From Bacteroidales bacterium (GTDB lineage: Bacteria > Bacteroidota > Bacteroidia > Bacteroidales > UBA1715), in NCBI GenBank assembly GCA_024402335.1, contig JAKSTZ010000014.1:1-64000 (forward strand): a DNA stretch of 64,000 nt, in the 5' to 3' direction. The notes under the pieces were generated by a model, which was given only the letters and a program-made list of their open reading frames with translations, had not been told where the DNA came from and made no database searches. Positions 33,670-43,052 of the stretch are shown piece by piece. Numbering within the stretch: the first letter of the stretch is position 1; every line of letters starts with the position of its first letter. A program made the position numbers and the translations under genes.

Positions 33670-34875
33670 TTAGAATGATTGTAATATGTGTACTAAGCTA
33701 TCTGCAATATGTTTGAATGCAGGCATGTCTTTTTCTTTGACAGGGTTAGTTGGTGGTGAAACCATACGTAATGGATCAATTGGTGTTCCATTTTTATATA
33801 CGCGAAAGTCTAGGTGTGGTCCTGTTGACAAACCGGTGCTGCCAACATATCCAATGACTTGTCCTTGATGAACTCTGGAACCGGTGCTTATTCCTTTTGC
33901 AAATCTTTGCAAGTGCATATATGTGGTTGTGTAGCTTGCATTATGTTTTATAGTTATCATATTTCCAGCTCCACCGGAATAACCTTTTTTCACAACCACA
34001 CCGTCACCAATTGTTTGAACCGGTGTACCTGCGGGTGCAGCGTAGTCAACTCCGTGATGAGGTCTTACTATTTTTAGTATAGGATGTCGTCTTCCATTTG
34101 AAAAATGTGAGCTGATTCTTGAATATCGTAATGGAGCTTTCAAAAAAGCTTTTCTTGTTGATTTTCCATTTTCGTCAAAGTATTGAACTATGCCGTCTTG
34201 TTCAAATGGGATGGAATAACAATCTTGTCCAATGTGGTTGAAAACAGCGTATTTCACAGATTCTAAACCGACAGAAACAGAATCAACAAATTTTTCGGTA
34301 TATACAACTTTAAAAGAATCTCCTTTTTGTAGTCCAAAGAAGTCGATTGACCATGCATACATTTCCGAAAGTGCTATGGCAATATTTGGGTCCATGTTGT
34401 TATCAACCATAGCATTCCAAAGAGATGTTTCAATAGTTCCTTTTGCGTGTCTTTCTTCTATGTAAACTTCTTTTTGTTGCTTAGTAACTTGTGGAATACT
34501 ATCAGATAGATTGATAAGTAAGTAGTTTTCTACATCTATATCATATACAAAATAAACTAATGTGCTGTCGGAAAACATTTTAGTGTAAATGTTACCTTTC
34601 TTGAATTTACGTACGCTAAAGACGCTGTCACATTTTTGAACAATGGCATGTACTTCTTGGCCGTTTAAACCTGTAGCATATAAAAGGCTTGCTAAATTTT
34701 CTCCTTGTTTTAATGTATCTCTAATTACGTCAAAGTCGTTTATACGTATGTCATACATAAATCGATCTTTTTCAATAACTAAATCTTTGTCTTTGTTGTC
34801 ATTCTCTTTTGATGTACAAGAAAATAATAAAGAGATGATTAAAATAAATGAAAAAATAGGTGAGAGGTATCTCAT
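33670..34875 (-). CDS. M23-family murein peptidase-like lipoprotein
   Basis: This 401-residue envelope lipoprotein has a lipobox ending at the Cys of LLFSC (about residue 20). A middle domain (about 40-240) with an OapA/LysM-like fold is followed by a C-terminal LytM/M23 domain (about 265-370). The first zinc-ligand motif HHGVDYAAP (H, D) is intact, but the usual second motif HxH is HLD (33808-33816), so the third zinc ligand would be Asp. Such a protein is either an altered endopeptidase or an activator or scaffold in cell-wall remodelling. Asp at this position may be a lineage feature rather than a loss. It has its own -7 box and is followed by the helicase gene. Confidence 0.88.
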   Translation of the reverse strand: MRYLSPIFSFILIISLLFSCTSKENDNKDKDLVIEKDRFMYDIRINDFDVIRDTLKQGENLASLLYATGLNGQEVHAIVQKCDSVFSVRKFKKGNIYTKMFSDSTLVYFVYDIDVENYLLINLSDSIPQVTKQQKEVYIEERHAKGTIETSLWNAMVDNNMDPNIAIALSEMYAWSIDFFGLQKGDSFKVVYTEKFVDSVSVGLESVKYAVFNHIGQDCYSIPFEQDGIVQYFDENGKSTRKAFLKAPLRYSRISSHFSNGRRHPILKIVRPHHGVDYAAPAGTPVQTIGDGVVVKKGYSGGAGNMITIKHNASYTTTYMHLQRFAKGISTGSRVHQGQVIGYVGSTGLSTGPHLDFRVYKNGTPIDPLRMVSPPTNPVKEKDMPAFKHIADSLVHILQSF

Positions 34876-34892
34876 AGAAATATACGTTTTTG

Positions 34893-34900
34893 CAAATATA
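34893..34900 (-). promoter_or_regulatory. -7 promoter element of the M23-helicase unit
   Basis: The minus strand reads TATATTTG, 18 bases before the ATG at 34875 and directly downstream of the gldKLMN terminator. Confidence 0.65.
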
Positions 34901-34935
34901 AAAAAAGAGGACTCCCCACATGGAAGAGTCCTCTT
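34901..34935 (-). terminator. Terminator of the porP-gldKLMN operon
   Basis: Nine-base stem AAGAGGACT (34905-34913) with AGTCCTCTT (34927-34935). The minus-strand T-run corresponds to A6 at 34901-34906. Confidence 0.88.
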
Positions 34936-34956
34936 GATTTTATTAACAAGATTTGT

Positions 34957-35790
34957 TTAATATTCCCACAAATCGTGTTCGAAGTTGAAAATGAAAGTCT
35001 TAATCTTTTCTGCTTCGTACAATTGTTCTATACCGAACTTGTAAGAACTTACTTCACGGTTGTTGAAAACGTTGTTTTCACGTGAGATGAAGCTGCTGAA
35101 ATAGCGTCTTGAGAATAGGTCATAGAATGACTTTTGGTCACCATCGCTATTAGGGTTGAAAGCTTCTTGTTTTGCTAAATAAGGTTCTGCTTGTGCAAAG
35201 TAAATTTTGAATGGAAGAGATTTACGAATTTCTCCTTCTTTTTCAAATTCACGTAATGAAGTTACCCACATAATGCGTGGATCCATTACAGAACGTTGTT
35301 TGTCAAATACCCATTCTTCTTTTAAAATCAAGAATTTGACAGAACTTGGTTGAACTTGATTTTCGATTACTTTAGCTGTTTCATTTCCATAGTCGTCCTC
35401 AATGTAGATAGTGTCTATGCTAGCACCCATTTTTGCTTTGAAGTCATCTTGTGTGATAGGCACAGCACCGTCGCTTAGTGGATCATATGCGAAAATTAAA
35501 CCTTTTTCTACAGCATCAATAGTGAATGCTGTCAAACTATAACGAGAACCGATTTTTCCAGTTTCGTTGTTTGGAAAGTACAAAGGATGATTCATTTTCT
35601 CACGAAGTGGTAATGTTCTTTCTATTTGTTTAGACCACATTACATCTGCGTAACGAATATGTTGTTTAACCTTTGGCTTATTCTCGCTCATATGAGGTTT
35701 GTCGTATGGACTTTCTGGATAAAGACTTTCTTGAGCGAATATCGCTGAAGAAAATGCTACAGCAAGCATCATTAAAACAACTTTTTTCAT
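34957..35790 (-). CDS. gldN: Type IX secretion protein GldN/PorN
   Basis: GldN (PorN) is a periplasmic component that joins the PorK rings of the type IX secretion machine. The 277-residue protein has a signal peptide (1-19, ending IFAQ), a HIRYADVMWSKQIERTLPLREKMNHPLYFP segment at about 42-72 which is the family hallmark, and IDTIYIEDDYGNE further in. It lies 22 bases after gldM and is last in the K-L-M-N order, ended by a strong terminator. Family assignment rests on sequence plus the intact gene order. Confidence 0.96.
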   Translation of the reverse strand: MKKVVLMMLAVAFSSAIFAQESLYPESPYDKPHMSENKPKVKQHIRYADVMWSKQIERTLPLREKMNHPLYFPNNETGKIGSRYSLTAFTIDAVEKGLIFAYDPLSDGAVPITQDDFKAKMGASIDTIYIEDDYGNETAKVIENQVQPSSVKFLILKEEWVFDKQRSVMDPRIMWVTSLREFEKEGEIRKSLPFKIYFAQAEPYLAKQEAFNPNSDGDQKSFYDLFSRRYFSSFISRENNVFNNREVSSYKFGIEQLYEAEKIKTFIFNFEHDLWEY

Positions 35791-35812
35791 ATCTGTATAA
35801 TTTTATAGGTTT

Positions 35813-37459
35813 CTATTTTACAACGAATTTCAATACACCTAAGTTACGAGGTTTTCCATCTGGACCTACAGCTTTGATATCTTCAAAGTATACTTTAGAA
35901 CCTTTGGAAACTTTACTGAAAATATTTTGTTTAACTTGAGGGCTAATTCTATTGCTCTTAACTTGTTCAGACAAGAAGTAAGCACCTACTTGTGCACTGA
36001 CAGTAAATGATGTTACTTTGAAAGACAAGTCGAAATCAAAGTCTTTCATTTTTGCATCTACTGTAGGAGCAGCTTGCAAACGTGCTTTATCAATGTCACC
36101 ACCGTTCATACCCAACACTTGCGCAACTGGGTCTGGTACAGTTTTAACACGGAATTCAACACTACCCATACTTTGTTTTTTGCCATTGATGTCTGCAACA
36201 ACAGAAACTGTTGCTTTACCAGCTTTTGTTACTTTTACAATATAACCTCCACTAGAAGATTTTGAAATAGAACCATTGCTGATTGAAGCAGAAATCTTAT
36301 CTGCAGGAACACCTGGTACAGAAATTTCTACTGGGTTATCAGGACCAATGTAGAATACGTTCATCTTTGTTGGCGAAACAACTAATGATGGTTTTGCTAC
36401 TTGATATTCTCCTGATACAGTGTATTCCAAAGTATCTGTTGAGTTTGGCTTAGGCATTTTTATTACAGCCTTGTAGTTTTGTGCACCAATACCACCAGCA
36501 TTAACCTTATAAACAGGTAGACCACTTTCCTGATCTATAGGAAGTTTCTTTCCGTTTACATATACGTCAAGAGCTTGAGTTGTATCGAAAGCTGCCAAGA
36601 ATATTTGTGATGAATATTCATTGCCTTGCATAATGTATGTACTTGGAGCCAAAATCACAGGAGACAATTTGTTGAACTTGAATGAAGTTGCATCCAATTG
36701 ACCATACATTAAGTTTAGTAAGTCACCTTCTACGTTACGGATATTTGATTGCCATTGTGTCAATACTGTGATTGCACCCATCAATGGAATGTGTTCGAAT
36801 TGTGAACTAGCCCATGATGTTAATGCACCATCGTGACCGATAACTTTATCAGTGTTAAGAGTCTTTTTTACGCTGTTAGCTTGAGCTGACAATGAATCCG
36901 CACCGTATTTTGCTGATGTTTCAAGAACCCAATCTCTAAATTTCGAGATAGAAAGTTCCAATTTCTTACCACCACAACTTTCATCTTCACCTTGGTTAGT
37001 ACCAACCATAATTTGTGCGGCAATATCCAAGTTGTCTTTAGATTGACATTGTTCTTCCAAAGAAACTGTATCACCTTCGTCTGTAACAATGTGTAATCTG
37101 TTTCCTTTACCAGGAATTGTGAAACATGTAGATCTATCAATCTTATCTGCATAGAATATGATAGTATCTTTATAGTATTGCATTTCTGCAACCAAGCTAT
37201 CGGCTTTTTCCTTTAATACCAAAGATAAGTCATAAATCGCTTTTGCTTTCCCTGGATTAGCCATGTAAGCTTTATCGATTGCTGCATATGCAATTTCATT
37301 CTTACTGATAAAGTTTTCATTTGTAACGTTCAAAGAGTTATTGATCTTAATGAAAGAGTCAAGAACGTCTTTGGAAACATTCAACGCCATCAACGCAGTA
37401 TAGAATAGGTACATCATACCTATCATCTTCTGTCTCGGCGTTTCTTTTCCGTGTCCCAT
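35813..37459 (-). CDS. gldM: Type IX secretion motor protein GldM/PorM
   Basis: GldM (PorM) is anchored in the inner membrane and spans the periplasm, linking the GldL motor to the outer-membrane ring. The 548-residue protein starts with a short cytoplasmic segment (MGHGKETPRQKMIGMMYLF) and one membrane helix (about 12-32), followed by the long periplasmic rod: an N-terminal helical domain (about 35-220) and then beta-rich D2-D4 domains (about 220-548). The length is close to the family norm. It starts 44 bases after gldL in the operon. With GldL it forms the proton-powered motor of type IX secretion and, in gliders, motility. Confidence 0.96.
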   Translation of the reverse strand: MGHGKETPRQKMIGMMYLFYTALMALNVSKDVLDSFIKINNSLNVTNENFISKNEIAYAAIDKAYMANPGKAKAIYDLSLVLKEKADSLVAEMQYYKDTIIFYADKIDRSTCFTIPGKGNRLHIVTDEGDTVSLEEQCQSKDNLDIAAQIMVGTNQGEDESCGGKKLELSISKFRDWVLETSAKYGADSLSAQANSVKKTLNTDKVIGHDGALTSWASSQFEHIPLMGAITVLTQWQSNIRNVEGDLLNLMYGQLDATSFKFNKLSPVILAPSTYIMQGNEYSSQIFLAAFDTTQALDVYVNGKKLPIDQESGLPVYKVNAGGIGAQNYKAVIKMPKPNSTDTLEYTVSGEYQVAKPSLVVSPTKMNVFYIGPDNPVEISVPGVPADKISASISNGSISKSSSGGYIVKVTKAGKATVSVVADINGKKQSMGSVEFRVKTVPDPVAQVLGMNGGDIDKARLQAAPTVDAKMKDFDFDLSFKVTSFTVSAQVGAYFLSEQVKSNRISPQVKQNIFSKVSKGSKVYFEDIKAVGPDGKPRNLGVLKFVVK

Positions 37460-37503
37460 TATAAATCTTTTTTATATTCTAAAATCAGTTACTTATAAGA
37501 AAA

Positions 37504-38517
37504 CTATTTAATGCTCATAGCATTTAACATGTTTCCGTAAACAGTGTTTAATGCAGCCAAGTTTTGGCTCAATTTAGAGATCTCTGCTTTGTATTGAGCA
37601 ACGTCACTTGCTGTAGATTGCAAATCAGACATGATAGAATTGATACCTGATGTAATTTGTTCTGTTGCACTTAAGTTTTGACTAGAATTCTTCAATTGCA
37701 TTTCGTATACAGCATTAAGAGCAGAAAGGTTTTTAGAAAGAGCTTCTTGTTGTTCTGCTTGTGCTTTTGTTGTATCACCAATGATAGAGAAGTTTGCATT
37801 CAAACCTAATAACATTTGTTCGTAACCTGAACCTGCAGTTGCAATCATGCTTGCAGTCTTTTGACCTTCTGCTGCAATAGAATTTGCAGTTTGTTGTGCA
37901 GATGATGCGATATCATTAACAGATTGAGATAATTTGTCTGCTGATGCAGCAAATGCACCTGACAATGAAGATACTGAACCTGCAGCAGTGTTAATGTTTT
38001 CTACATATGTGCTAGTTGCAACAGCTGCATTAGAAATATCAGACATGTTTGCAACGTTAGTATTTAATGCTTCAAGGTTAGAACCCAATCTCTCGAATAA
38101 TTCTGGACCAAGTTTTCCTTGTTCTAACATTTCGTCAAATTTAGATAATGCATTTCCACCTGCAGCTGAACCGCCACCGATGCCACCACCTTCGATTTTA
38201 CCTGCTAATTTTTCTTTCAAGAATGTTGTCAATGGAGTAGTGTCTTGAATTCCTTCTACTTCTTCTCCTTCTGGAGTTGGAATCAATTCAGGATATACAA
38301 GTGTCCAGTCGATTTCTGCATGTACTGGTTCGAAAGCAGAGAAGAAGAAGATAACAGCTTCTGTTAACAAACCAATAACCAACATCGGACCTGCACCTGG
38401 ATAGTGTTGGATTTTAAACAAGGCTCCAACCATTACGACAGATGCTCCCCATCCGTACACTTTCGCCATAAACTTTTTGTATCCATCGGTTTCAACCAAT
38501 TCCGCAATACTCATCAT
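37504..38517 (-). CDS. gldL: Type IX secretion motor protein GldL/PorL
   Basis: GldL (PorL) is the inner-membrane motor partner of GldM that harvests proton-motive force. The 337-residue protein has two membrane helices (about 24-38 and 45-62), including the GAGPMLVIGLLTEAVIFFFSAFEP segment with the conserved membrane-embedded Glu important for the motor. A long cytoplasmic tail follows, rich in Ala/Ser coiled coil (about 135-337). Length is at the upper end for the family. Start ATG at 38517; a second ATG one codon later is possible. Confidence 0.96.
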   Translation of the reverse strand: MMSIAELVETDGYKKFMAKVYGWGASVVMVGALFKIQHYPGAGPMLVIGLLTEAVIFFFSAFEPVHAEIDWTLVYPELIPTPEGEEVEGIQDTTPLTTFLKEKLAGKIEGGGIGGGSAAGGNALSKFDEMLEQGKLGPELFERLGSNLEALNTNVANMSDISNAAVATSTYVENINTAAGSVSSLSGAFAASADKLSQSVNDIASSAQQTANSIAAEGQKTASMIATAGSGYEQMLLGLNANFSIIGDTTKAQAEQQEALSKNLSALNAVYEMQLKNSSQNLSATEQITSGINSIMSDLQSTASDVAQYKAEISKLSQNLAALNTVYGNMLNAMSIK

Positions 38518-38563
38518 AACTTTTAAGAATTAAATGTGTGTTAAATATTTTTGTTTCTAATTA

Positions 38564-39967
38564 TTAATATACTTGTGAATCTTGTTGATCTGCACCATAA
38601 GCACGACCCAAATATGTTTGAACGCATCTGAAGCCGATGTAACATTTTGCAGAATCTTGATATTCGTATGTTCTTGAGCTACATTGCATATAGTATGCGA
38701 TATCTTTCCAAGAACCACCTCTAACAACTTTTCTCTTTAATACGATAGGATCATCGTCATCTGCGCTATAGTAGTTGTCTGTGTTAACATCACCAGTGAA
38801 GCTATATGCACTTTCGTCAAATGCTGTTTGTGTCCATTCTGATACGTTACCAGCCATGTCGTATAGACCCCATTCGTTTGGTTCGTAGTGACCTACTACT
38901 ACTGTTTGGATACCACCATCATCAGTGTAGTTACCACGAAGAGGTTTGAAGTTTGCGATGAAACATCCTAGATAGTTTCTTGTGTAGTTACCACCCCAAG
39001 GATATGGAGAAGATTCCAAACCACCTCTAGCAGCATATTCCCATTCTGTTTCTGATGGTAAACGATAGTCGTTAACTATAACTTTCTTCATTCCTCTTAA
39101 ATATCCGTTCTTTAGTTGAGTTCTCCAAACACTGAATGCAACTGCTTGTTTCCATGAAACTCCAACTACAGGATAGTGGTCGTATGCAGGGTGCCAGAAA
39201 TACATAGCTGACATTGGGTCATTGTATGAGTAAGTGTAGTCACTAACCCAGCATAATGTATCTGGATATACATTGATTTCTTCTTTTACGATGTATGAAG
39301 ATCTGTCTTTAATAACTTGATCAGTTCCGTCTGCACGGTGAACAGTACCTTCGTATTTACCTGTTTTGTAGTTATATGCTCTGTTTACTTTTCCGTTAGC
39401 ATTCTTCTTTGCTGCAGCTTGTTTGAAGTCCATCCAATAGAATGTGAAATTCAAACGACGAGTGTCTAATTCTTGTTTTTTGTAGAATCTTTCATCGCCT
39501 TGTAAAAAGAATGATAATAATGCTTCACGGTTATCTGTTTCGTTCCAGTCGATTGGTTTTGACCAGTCGATGTATTGTTCATCGTCGTCCAAATCTTCAC
39601 CAAATTCGTTAACTGTTACGAAAAGATCGTCTTTTCCTGCTTCTTCTTTCAAAGTAACATAAGCTAATGAGTCTCTAACCCAATCAACAAATTGACGATA
39701 TTCATTATTAGTGATTTCTGTTTCATCCATCCAAAACGCTTGTACAGAAACTGTACGGTTTTGTGCTGTTTGAGCCCATGCAACATCTTGGTCGCTAGGT
39801 CCAACATTCAAGCTTCCTTGTGGAATGAAAAGCATTCCAAATGGAACTTCGTTATCCCAAACTGGTCTAGACTGAGTTCCTGATAACTCTCCGCTTTGAT
39901 AGCTAGAAGAACAACTCACCATTAAGGCGATAATTGAACTAAAGAACAATAACTTTTTCATATGCAT
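38564..39967 (-). CDS. gldK: Type IX secretion lipoprotein GldK/PorK
   Basis: GldK (PorK) is an outer-membrane lipoprotein that forms the large periplasmic ring with GldN. The 467-residue protein has a lipoprotein signal peptide with Cys at residue 19 (LMVSC) and an FGE/SUMF1-like formylglycine-generating fold over about 45-445. Typical segments are MLFIPQGSLNVG, FWMDETEITNNEYRQFV and LPSETEWEYAARGG, ending with GNVSEWT and VVRGGSWKD. The catalytic Cys residues of true FGE enzymes are not expected to function; the fold is used structurally here. It follows the PorP/SprF gene by 44 bases. The start could also be the ATG two codons later (MKKLLF). Confidence 0.96.
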   Translation of the reverse strand: MHMKKLLFFSSIIALMVSCSSSYQSGELSGTQSRPVWDNEVPFGMLFIPQGSLNVGPSDQDVAWAQTAQNRTVSVQAFWMDETEITNNEYRQFVDWVRDSLAYVTLKEEAGKDDLFVTVNEFGEDLDDDEQYIDWSKPIDWNETDNREALLSFFLQGDERFYKKQELDTRRLNFTFYWMDFKQAAAKKNANGKVNRAYNYKTGKYEGTVHRADGTDQVIKDRSSYIVKEEINVYPDTLCWVSDYTYSYNDPMSAMYFWHPAYDHYPVVGVSWKQAVAFSVWRTQLKNGYLRGMKKVIVNDYRLPSETEWEYAARGGLESSPYPWGGNYTRNYLGCFIANFKPLRGNYTDDGGIQTVVVGHYEPNEWGLYDMAGNVSEWTQTAFDESAYSFTGDVNTDNYYSADDDDPIVLKRKVVRGGSWKDIAYYMQCSSRTYEYQDSAKCYIGFRCVQTYLGRAYGADQQDSQVY

Positions 39968-40011
39968 TCATCTTAAAATAATTCGCAAGGTAATAGTTTT
40001 TTCTTAAATTC

Positions 40012-40986
40012 CTACAAAAATCTTACACTTTTATAACTTTTATTTTCTTTTTCTATAAATAAATTAAAATCGTATGATAACATAAATTCAAGATTACCAG
40101 CACTTTCTGTGCCTATTTTTGATGTGACTAAGTCGTATGCAAAAAGTGCTTTTAGACCGTCTAGTTTTGTGCCGTTTTTGAATTGTACGCCTGCGTTTAG
40201 TGAAATGTCGTGTGCGCTTGTGTATGAAATTCCGCCTATAATTAGGTTCTTGTATATTGCACTTATATCAAAGCTGGCTTGCCAATCGGTAAATGTTGTT
40301 TTTAATGTCATTGAAGGGTACAATATCCAAAGTGGACTGGATGTTTTGTATTCATATCCGGCAGAAACCCAATAGTGCCGTTTTATGTATTCGCTTTTCT
40401 CACTGTCGGATTTTAGCTTAGGTTGATTTAACTCTGACACTGCTAAAGCTGCATGTAATCCCCCGGTTTGATAAAATACCCCGCAACCAAGTAGTAGGTT
40501 TGTATATCGTTCTTGGGCGCCAATTGTCTTGTCTATGTAACTATCTGACGATCCGTCGGGGTAGACTGCAGAACTGAGATCCCATGACGCAGAGTTTAAT
40601 CCGGCGCTTAATCCAAAGCCTAATTTCCCGGCTCCTAATTCTAATTGGTACGCATAGTTTAATTTTGCGGAAAGATGTTTCTCGAATCCTTCTTTTGTTT
40701 GTGCAATAGATAAACCAACACCACTTTTGATTGATTTTATTGGCATGGAAACATCAAACCAAGTTGTTGCAGGGCCTGCGTTGTTTTGAAAACCCATATA
40801 TTGTTTTCTAATGACCATGCTTGCGTTTCCGTAATCGAACGCTCCGCATATTGCAGGATTATATGAGGATTGATGGTATGAATATAAAGTACTTCTTGGG
40901 TTTAGTTGTGCCATTGCACCTAAACTTGGCAACAACAAAGCTGTTGTTGCAATAAATAATCGTATTATTTTTTTTACGAAATCCAT
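40012..40986 (-). CDS. PorP/SprF-family outer-membrane protein
   Basis: This 324-residue outer-membrane barrel belongs to the type IX family PorP/SprF, whose members anchor or export specific cargo. A signal peptide (about 1-27, ending AMAQ) is followed by the family opening LNPRSTLYSYHQSSYNPAICGA, the VIRKQYMGFQNNAGPATTWFDVSMPI strand pair and repeated barrel strands to the C-terminus. I chose the ATG at 40986, preceded by AAGAAAGG, over the ATG at 41043, because the shorter version gives a normal signal peptide. It is the first gene of the gldKLMN operon; the same arrangement occurs in other Bacteroidota. PorP is the better-known name in Porphyromonas. Confidence 0.92.
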   Translation of the reverse strand: MDFVKKIIRLFIATTALLLPSLGAMAQLNPRSTLYSYHQSSYNPAICGAFDYGNASMVIRKQYMGFQNNAGPATTWFDVSMPIKSIKSGVGLSIAQTKEGFEKHLSAKLNYAYQLELGAGKLGFGLSAGLNSASWDLSSAVYPDGSSDSYIDKTIGAQERYTNLLLGCGVFYQTGGLHAALAVSELNQPKLKSDSEKSEYIKRHYWVSAGYEYKTSSPLWILYPSMTLKTTFTDWQASFDISAIYKNLIIGGISYTSAHDISLNAGVQFKNGTKLDGLKALFAYDLVTSKIGTESAGNLEFMLSYDFNLFIEKENKSYKSVRFL

Positions 40987-41080
40987 TAGAGAAATACCTT
41001 TCTTCAAAATAGTGCGTAAAGAAAATACATTTTTTTTACGCATACAAGAAAAAAAATAAAAACATTCTTATACGACAAAT

Positions 41081-41114
41081 AAAAAAAGAGTAGTCCAATA
41101 CGGGCTACTCTTTT
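41081..41114 (-). terminator. Terminator downstream of the YqeY gene
   Basis: Ten-base stem AAAAGAGTAG (41084-41093) with CTACTCTTTT (41105-41114). The minus-strand T-run corresponds to the A-run at 41081-41087. Confidence 0.85.
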
Positions 41115-41136
41115 CGGATTTTTTTGTGTTAGTTCG

Positions 41137-41583
41137 TTATGATAAAAGTTTCTTTACAACTTCTGATATAGCTTTTCCGTCGGCAGTTCCGGCTAGTTTC
41201 TTACTAGATAATCCCATAACTTTGCCCATGTCTTTTATGCTTGTAGCTCCAACTTCAGCTATGATAGCTTTTATTGCTTGTTCTAATTCTTCTGCTGTTA
41301 ATTGTTTAGGTAAATAAACTGATAATACATCAGCTTCTGAATTTTCTTTTGCAGCTAAATCGCTTCTACCGTTTGCTTCGTATTCTGCGGCAGACTCTCT
41401 TCTTTGTTTTATTAGTTTTTGAACAATTTTTAATTCGTTGTCATCTGTAAGATCTGCAGCTCCAGTTTCTGATTTTGCAAGTATGAAGGCTGTTTTAAGT
41501 GCTCGTAACGCATCAAGTTTTTCTTTTTCTTGATTTTTCATTGCGGCCATTAGGTCGACAGCAATTTGTTTTGTTAGTTTCAT
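41137..41583 (-). CDS. GatB/YqeY domain protein
   Basis: This 148-residue protein carries the stand-alone YqeY domain, the C-terminal tRNA-binding-like domain of GatB, with the Asn/Lys- and Glu-rich helices EYEANGRSDLAAKENSEADVLSVYLPKQLTAEELE and the final LAGTADGKAISEVVKK segment. Family members are thought to act in tRNA-dependent amidotransfer or related quality control, but the role of the free domain is not settled. It starts 4 bases after the LptF/G-type permease stop in the minus-strand unit START-like, LptF/G, YqeY. Confidence 0.93.
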   Translation of the reverse strand: MKLTKQIAVDLMAAMKNQEKEKLDALRALKTAFILAKSETGAADLTDDNELKIVQKLIKQRRESAAEYEANGRSDLAAKENSEADVLSVYLPKQLTAEELEQAIKAIIAEVGATSIKDMGKVMGLSSKKLAGTADGKAISEVVKKLLS

Positions 41584-41587
41584 ATCG

Positions 41588-43042
41588 TTATATTTTTTTT
41601 TGTTTAAGAATTTGTCTTGCTCGTAAAATCTTTTGGGTAAGTTCGTTTACAAAAGGTTTTAATGAAGGTAAAGATTTGTCGTTTACTGCCAAATAGGTTA
41701 GGTATATACCTATAAATAATATGACAACTACAGGATACCACATTCCAAACCAAGTGCTCATAGTCGCGGCTTTTACGCCTTTCTCTCCAATCATTGTCAT
41801 TATATAATAAAGTAAATAGAAAACGAAAGACACAATTACAGGAATGCCGAATCCTCCTTTCCGTACAAGTGCCCCAAAAGGAGCTCCGACGAAGAACATG
41901 ATTAAGCATGCAAATCCCAAAGTGAATTTTTTGTGCCATTCTATGCGTAGTTTGTTGAGACTTTTCTTTTGGTCAACTTTATTTTGAATTGCTGCAAGTA
42001 AATAGGACTCTGACGATCTCGCGGAATTCAGTGCTCTCAATACTATAGTTGATTGTTCCACTGTTGTCAGTTGTGAAATGTCTTTAGATGGACGTATTGT
42101 GTCTAAATCAACGTCTTTGGTCGAGCGTGTTTTAAAGACGTTGTTTACAAAATATTGGGAAAACGATCTGTTGTTTCTTTCAGCAATATCGAGTGTAAGA
42201 GAGTCTATCATATAATCTAATTGCCAGACGTTTTGCATTTGGGAATTATGTTTGAATAGATCAACATTGGTTCTACTGAAAGCGTAGTCTTCAAGCTCGA
42301 AAAGAACTTGTTGCTGCGCAAAAGAGTATTGCCTGAATGGTCGTTTTGAACGATATTCTTCGATATTACTTTTGTCGATAACGTCTTCGTAAGATTCTCC
42401 ATTATATAATGTCAATACAAGGAATCGTTTGTCATCGGTAACTTTCATGGAAGCAGAGTCTGCGATAATAACGCTTGTGTTTCCTGCATTTGTACGATGA
42501 TCGTAAATCATCATATCGTACATCATGTTGTTGTCTTTACTCTTTGATGAGATTTTCAATCTTACTTGATCTATGCCGTCAAAAAAGACACCTTCTTTAA
42601 TGTTCATTTCTGGTCTTTGGTTTCTAACGTCAAACATTAGTGACCATAGACGTAGGTTAGAGTAGGGTAGAATATTATTTGCATAGACAAACGAGAAGCC
42701 CATAAGAAAAATGTTGAACACGATTAGTGGCATCATAATTCTTGATAATGAGACTCCGGCGGATTTTATTGCAATTAATTCGTTGGTGTCACCCATGCTT
42801 CCGTATGCAAAGATGGAAGCGCAAAGTACAGCTAAGGGCAATGACATTTGTAGTAGGCCGGTTGCTGCGAAGAAGAATAGTTCAAGAATAACTTTCATTT
42901 CTAGTCCTTTGCCAACAAGATCATCGATGTAACGCCACAAGAATTGCATAAGCAATAAAAATGTTGTTACAAAAAATGTTATAAGTAATGGTAGTAGATA
43001 TGATTTAAGGATAAAAATATCCAATTTTTTAATTCCCAACAT
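41588..43042 (-). CDS. LptF/LptG-type lipopolysaccharide transport permease
   Basis: This 484-residue inner-membrane protein of the YjgP/YjgQ family is a permease subunit of the Lpt complex that lifts LPS out of the inner membrane. Six membrane segments lie in two groups (about 12-110 and 375-470) around a periplasmic jellyroll domain (about 130-340), the standard LptF/G layout. The ISYLLPLLITFFVTTFLLLMQFLWRY N-terminal helix and the GVSLSRIMMPL coupling segment fit. Whether it is F or G cannot be decided. It is preceded by the START-like gene by 10 bases. Partner lptB, lptC and lptA genes are not in this window. Confidence 0.92.
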   Translation of the reverse strand: MLGIKKLDIFILKSYLLPLLITFFVTTFLLLMQFLWRYIDDLVGKGLEMKVILELFFFAATGLLQMSLPLAVLCASIFAYGSMGDTNELIAIKSAGVSLSRIMMPLIVFNIFLMGFSFVYANNILPYSNLRLWSLMFDVRNQRPEMNIKEGVFFDGIDQVRLKISSKSKDNNMMYDMMIYDHRTNAGNTSVIIADSASMKVTDDKRFLVLTLYNGESYEDVIDKSNIEEYRSKRPFRQYSFAQQQVLFELEDYAFSRTNVDLFKHNSQMQNVWQLDYMIDSLTLDIAERNNRSFSQYFVNNVFKTRSTKDVDLDTIRPSKDISQLTTVEQSTIVLRALNSARSSESYLLAAIQNKVDQKKSLNKLRIEWHKKFTLGFACLIMFFVGAPFGALVRKGGFGIPVIVSFVFYLLYYIMTMIGEKGVKAATMSTWFGMWYPVVVILFIGIYLTYLAVNDKSLPSLKPFVNELTQKILRARQILKQKKI

Positions 43043-43052
43043 ATTCTTCTGT

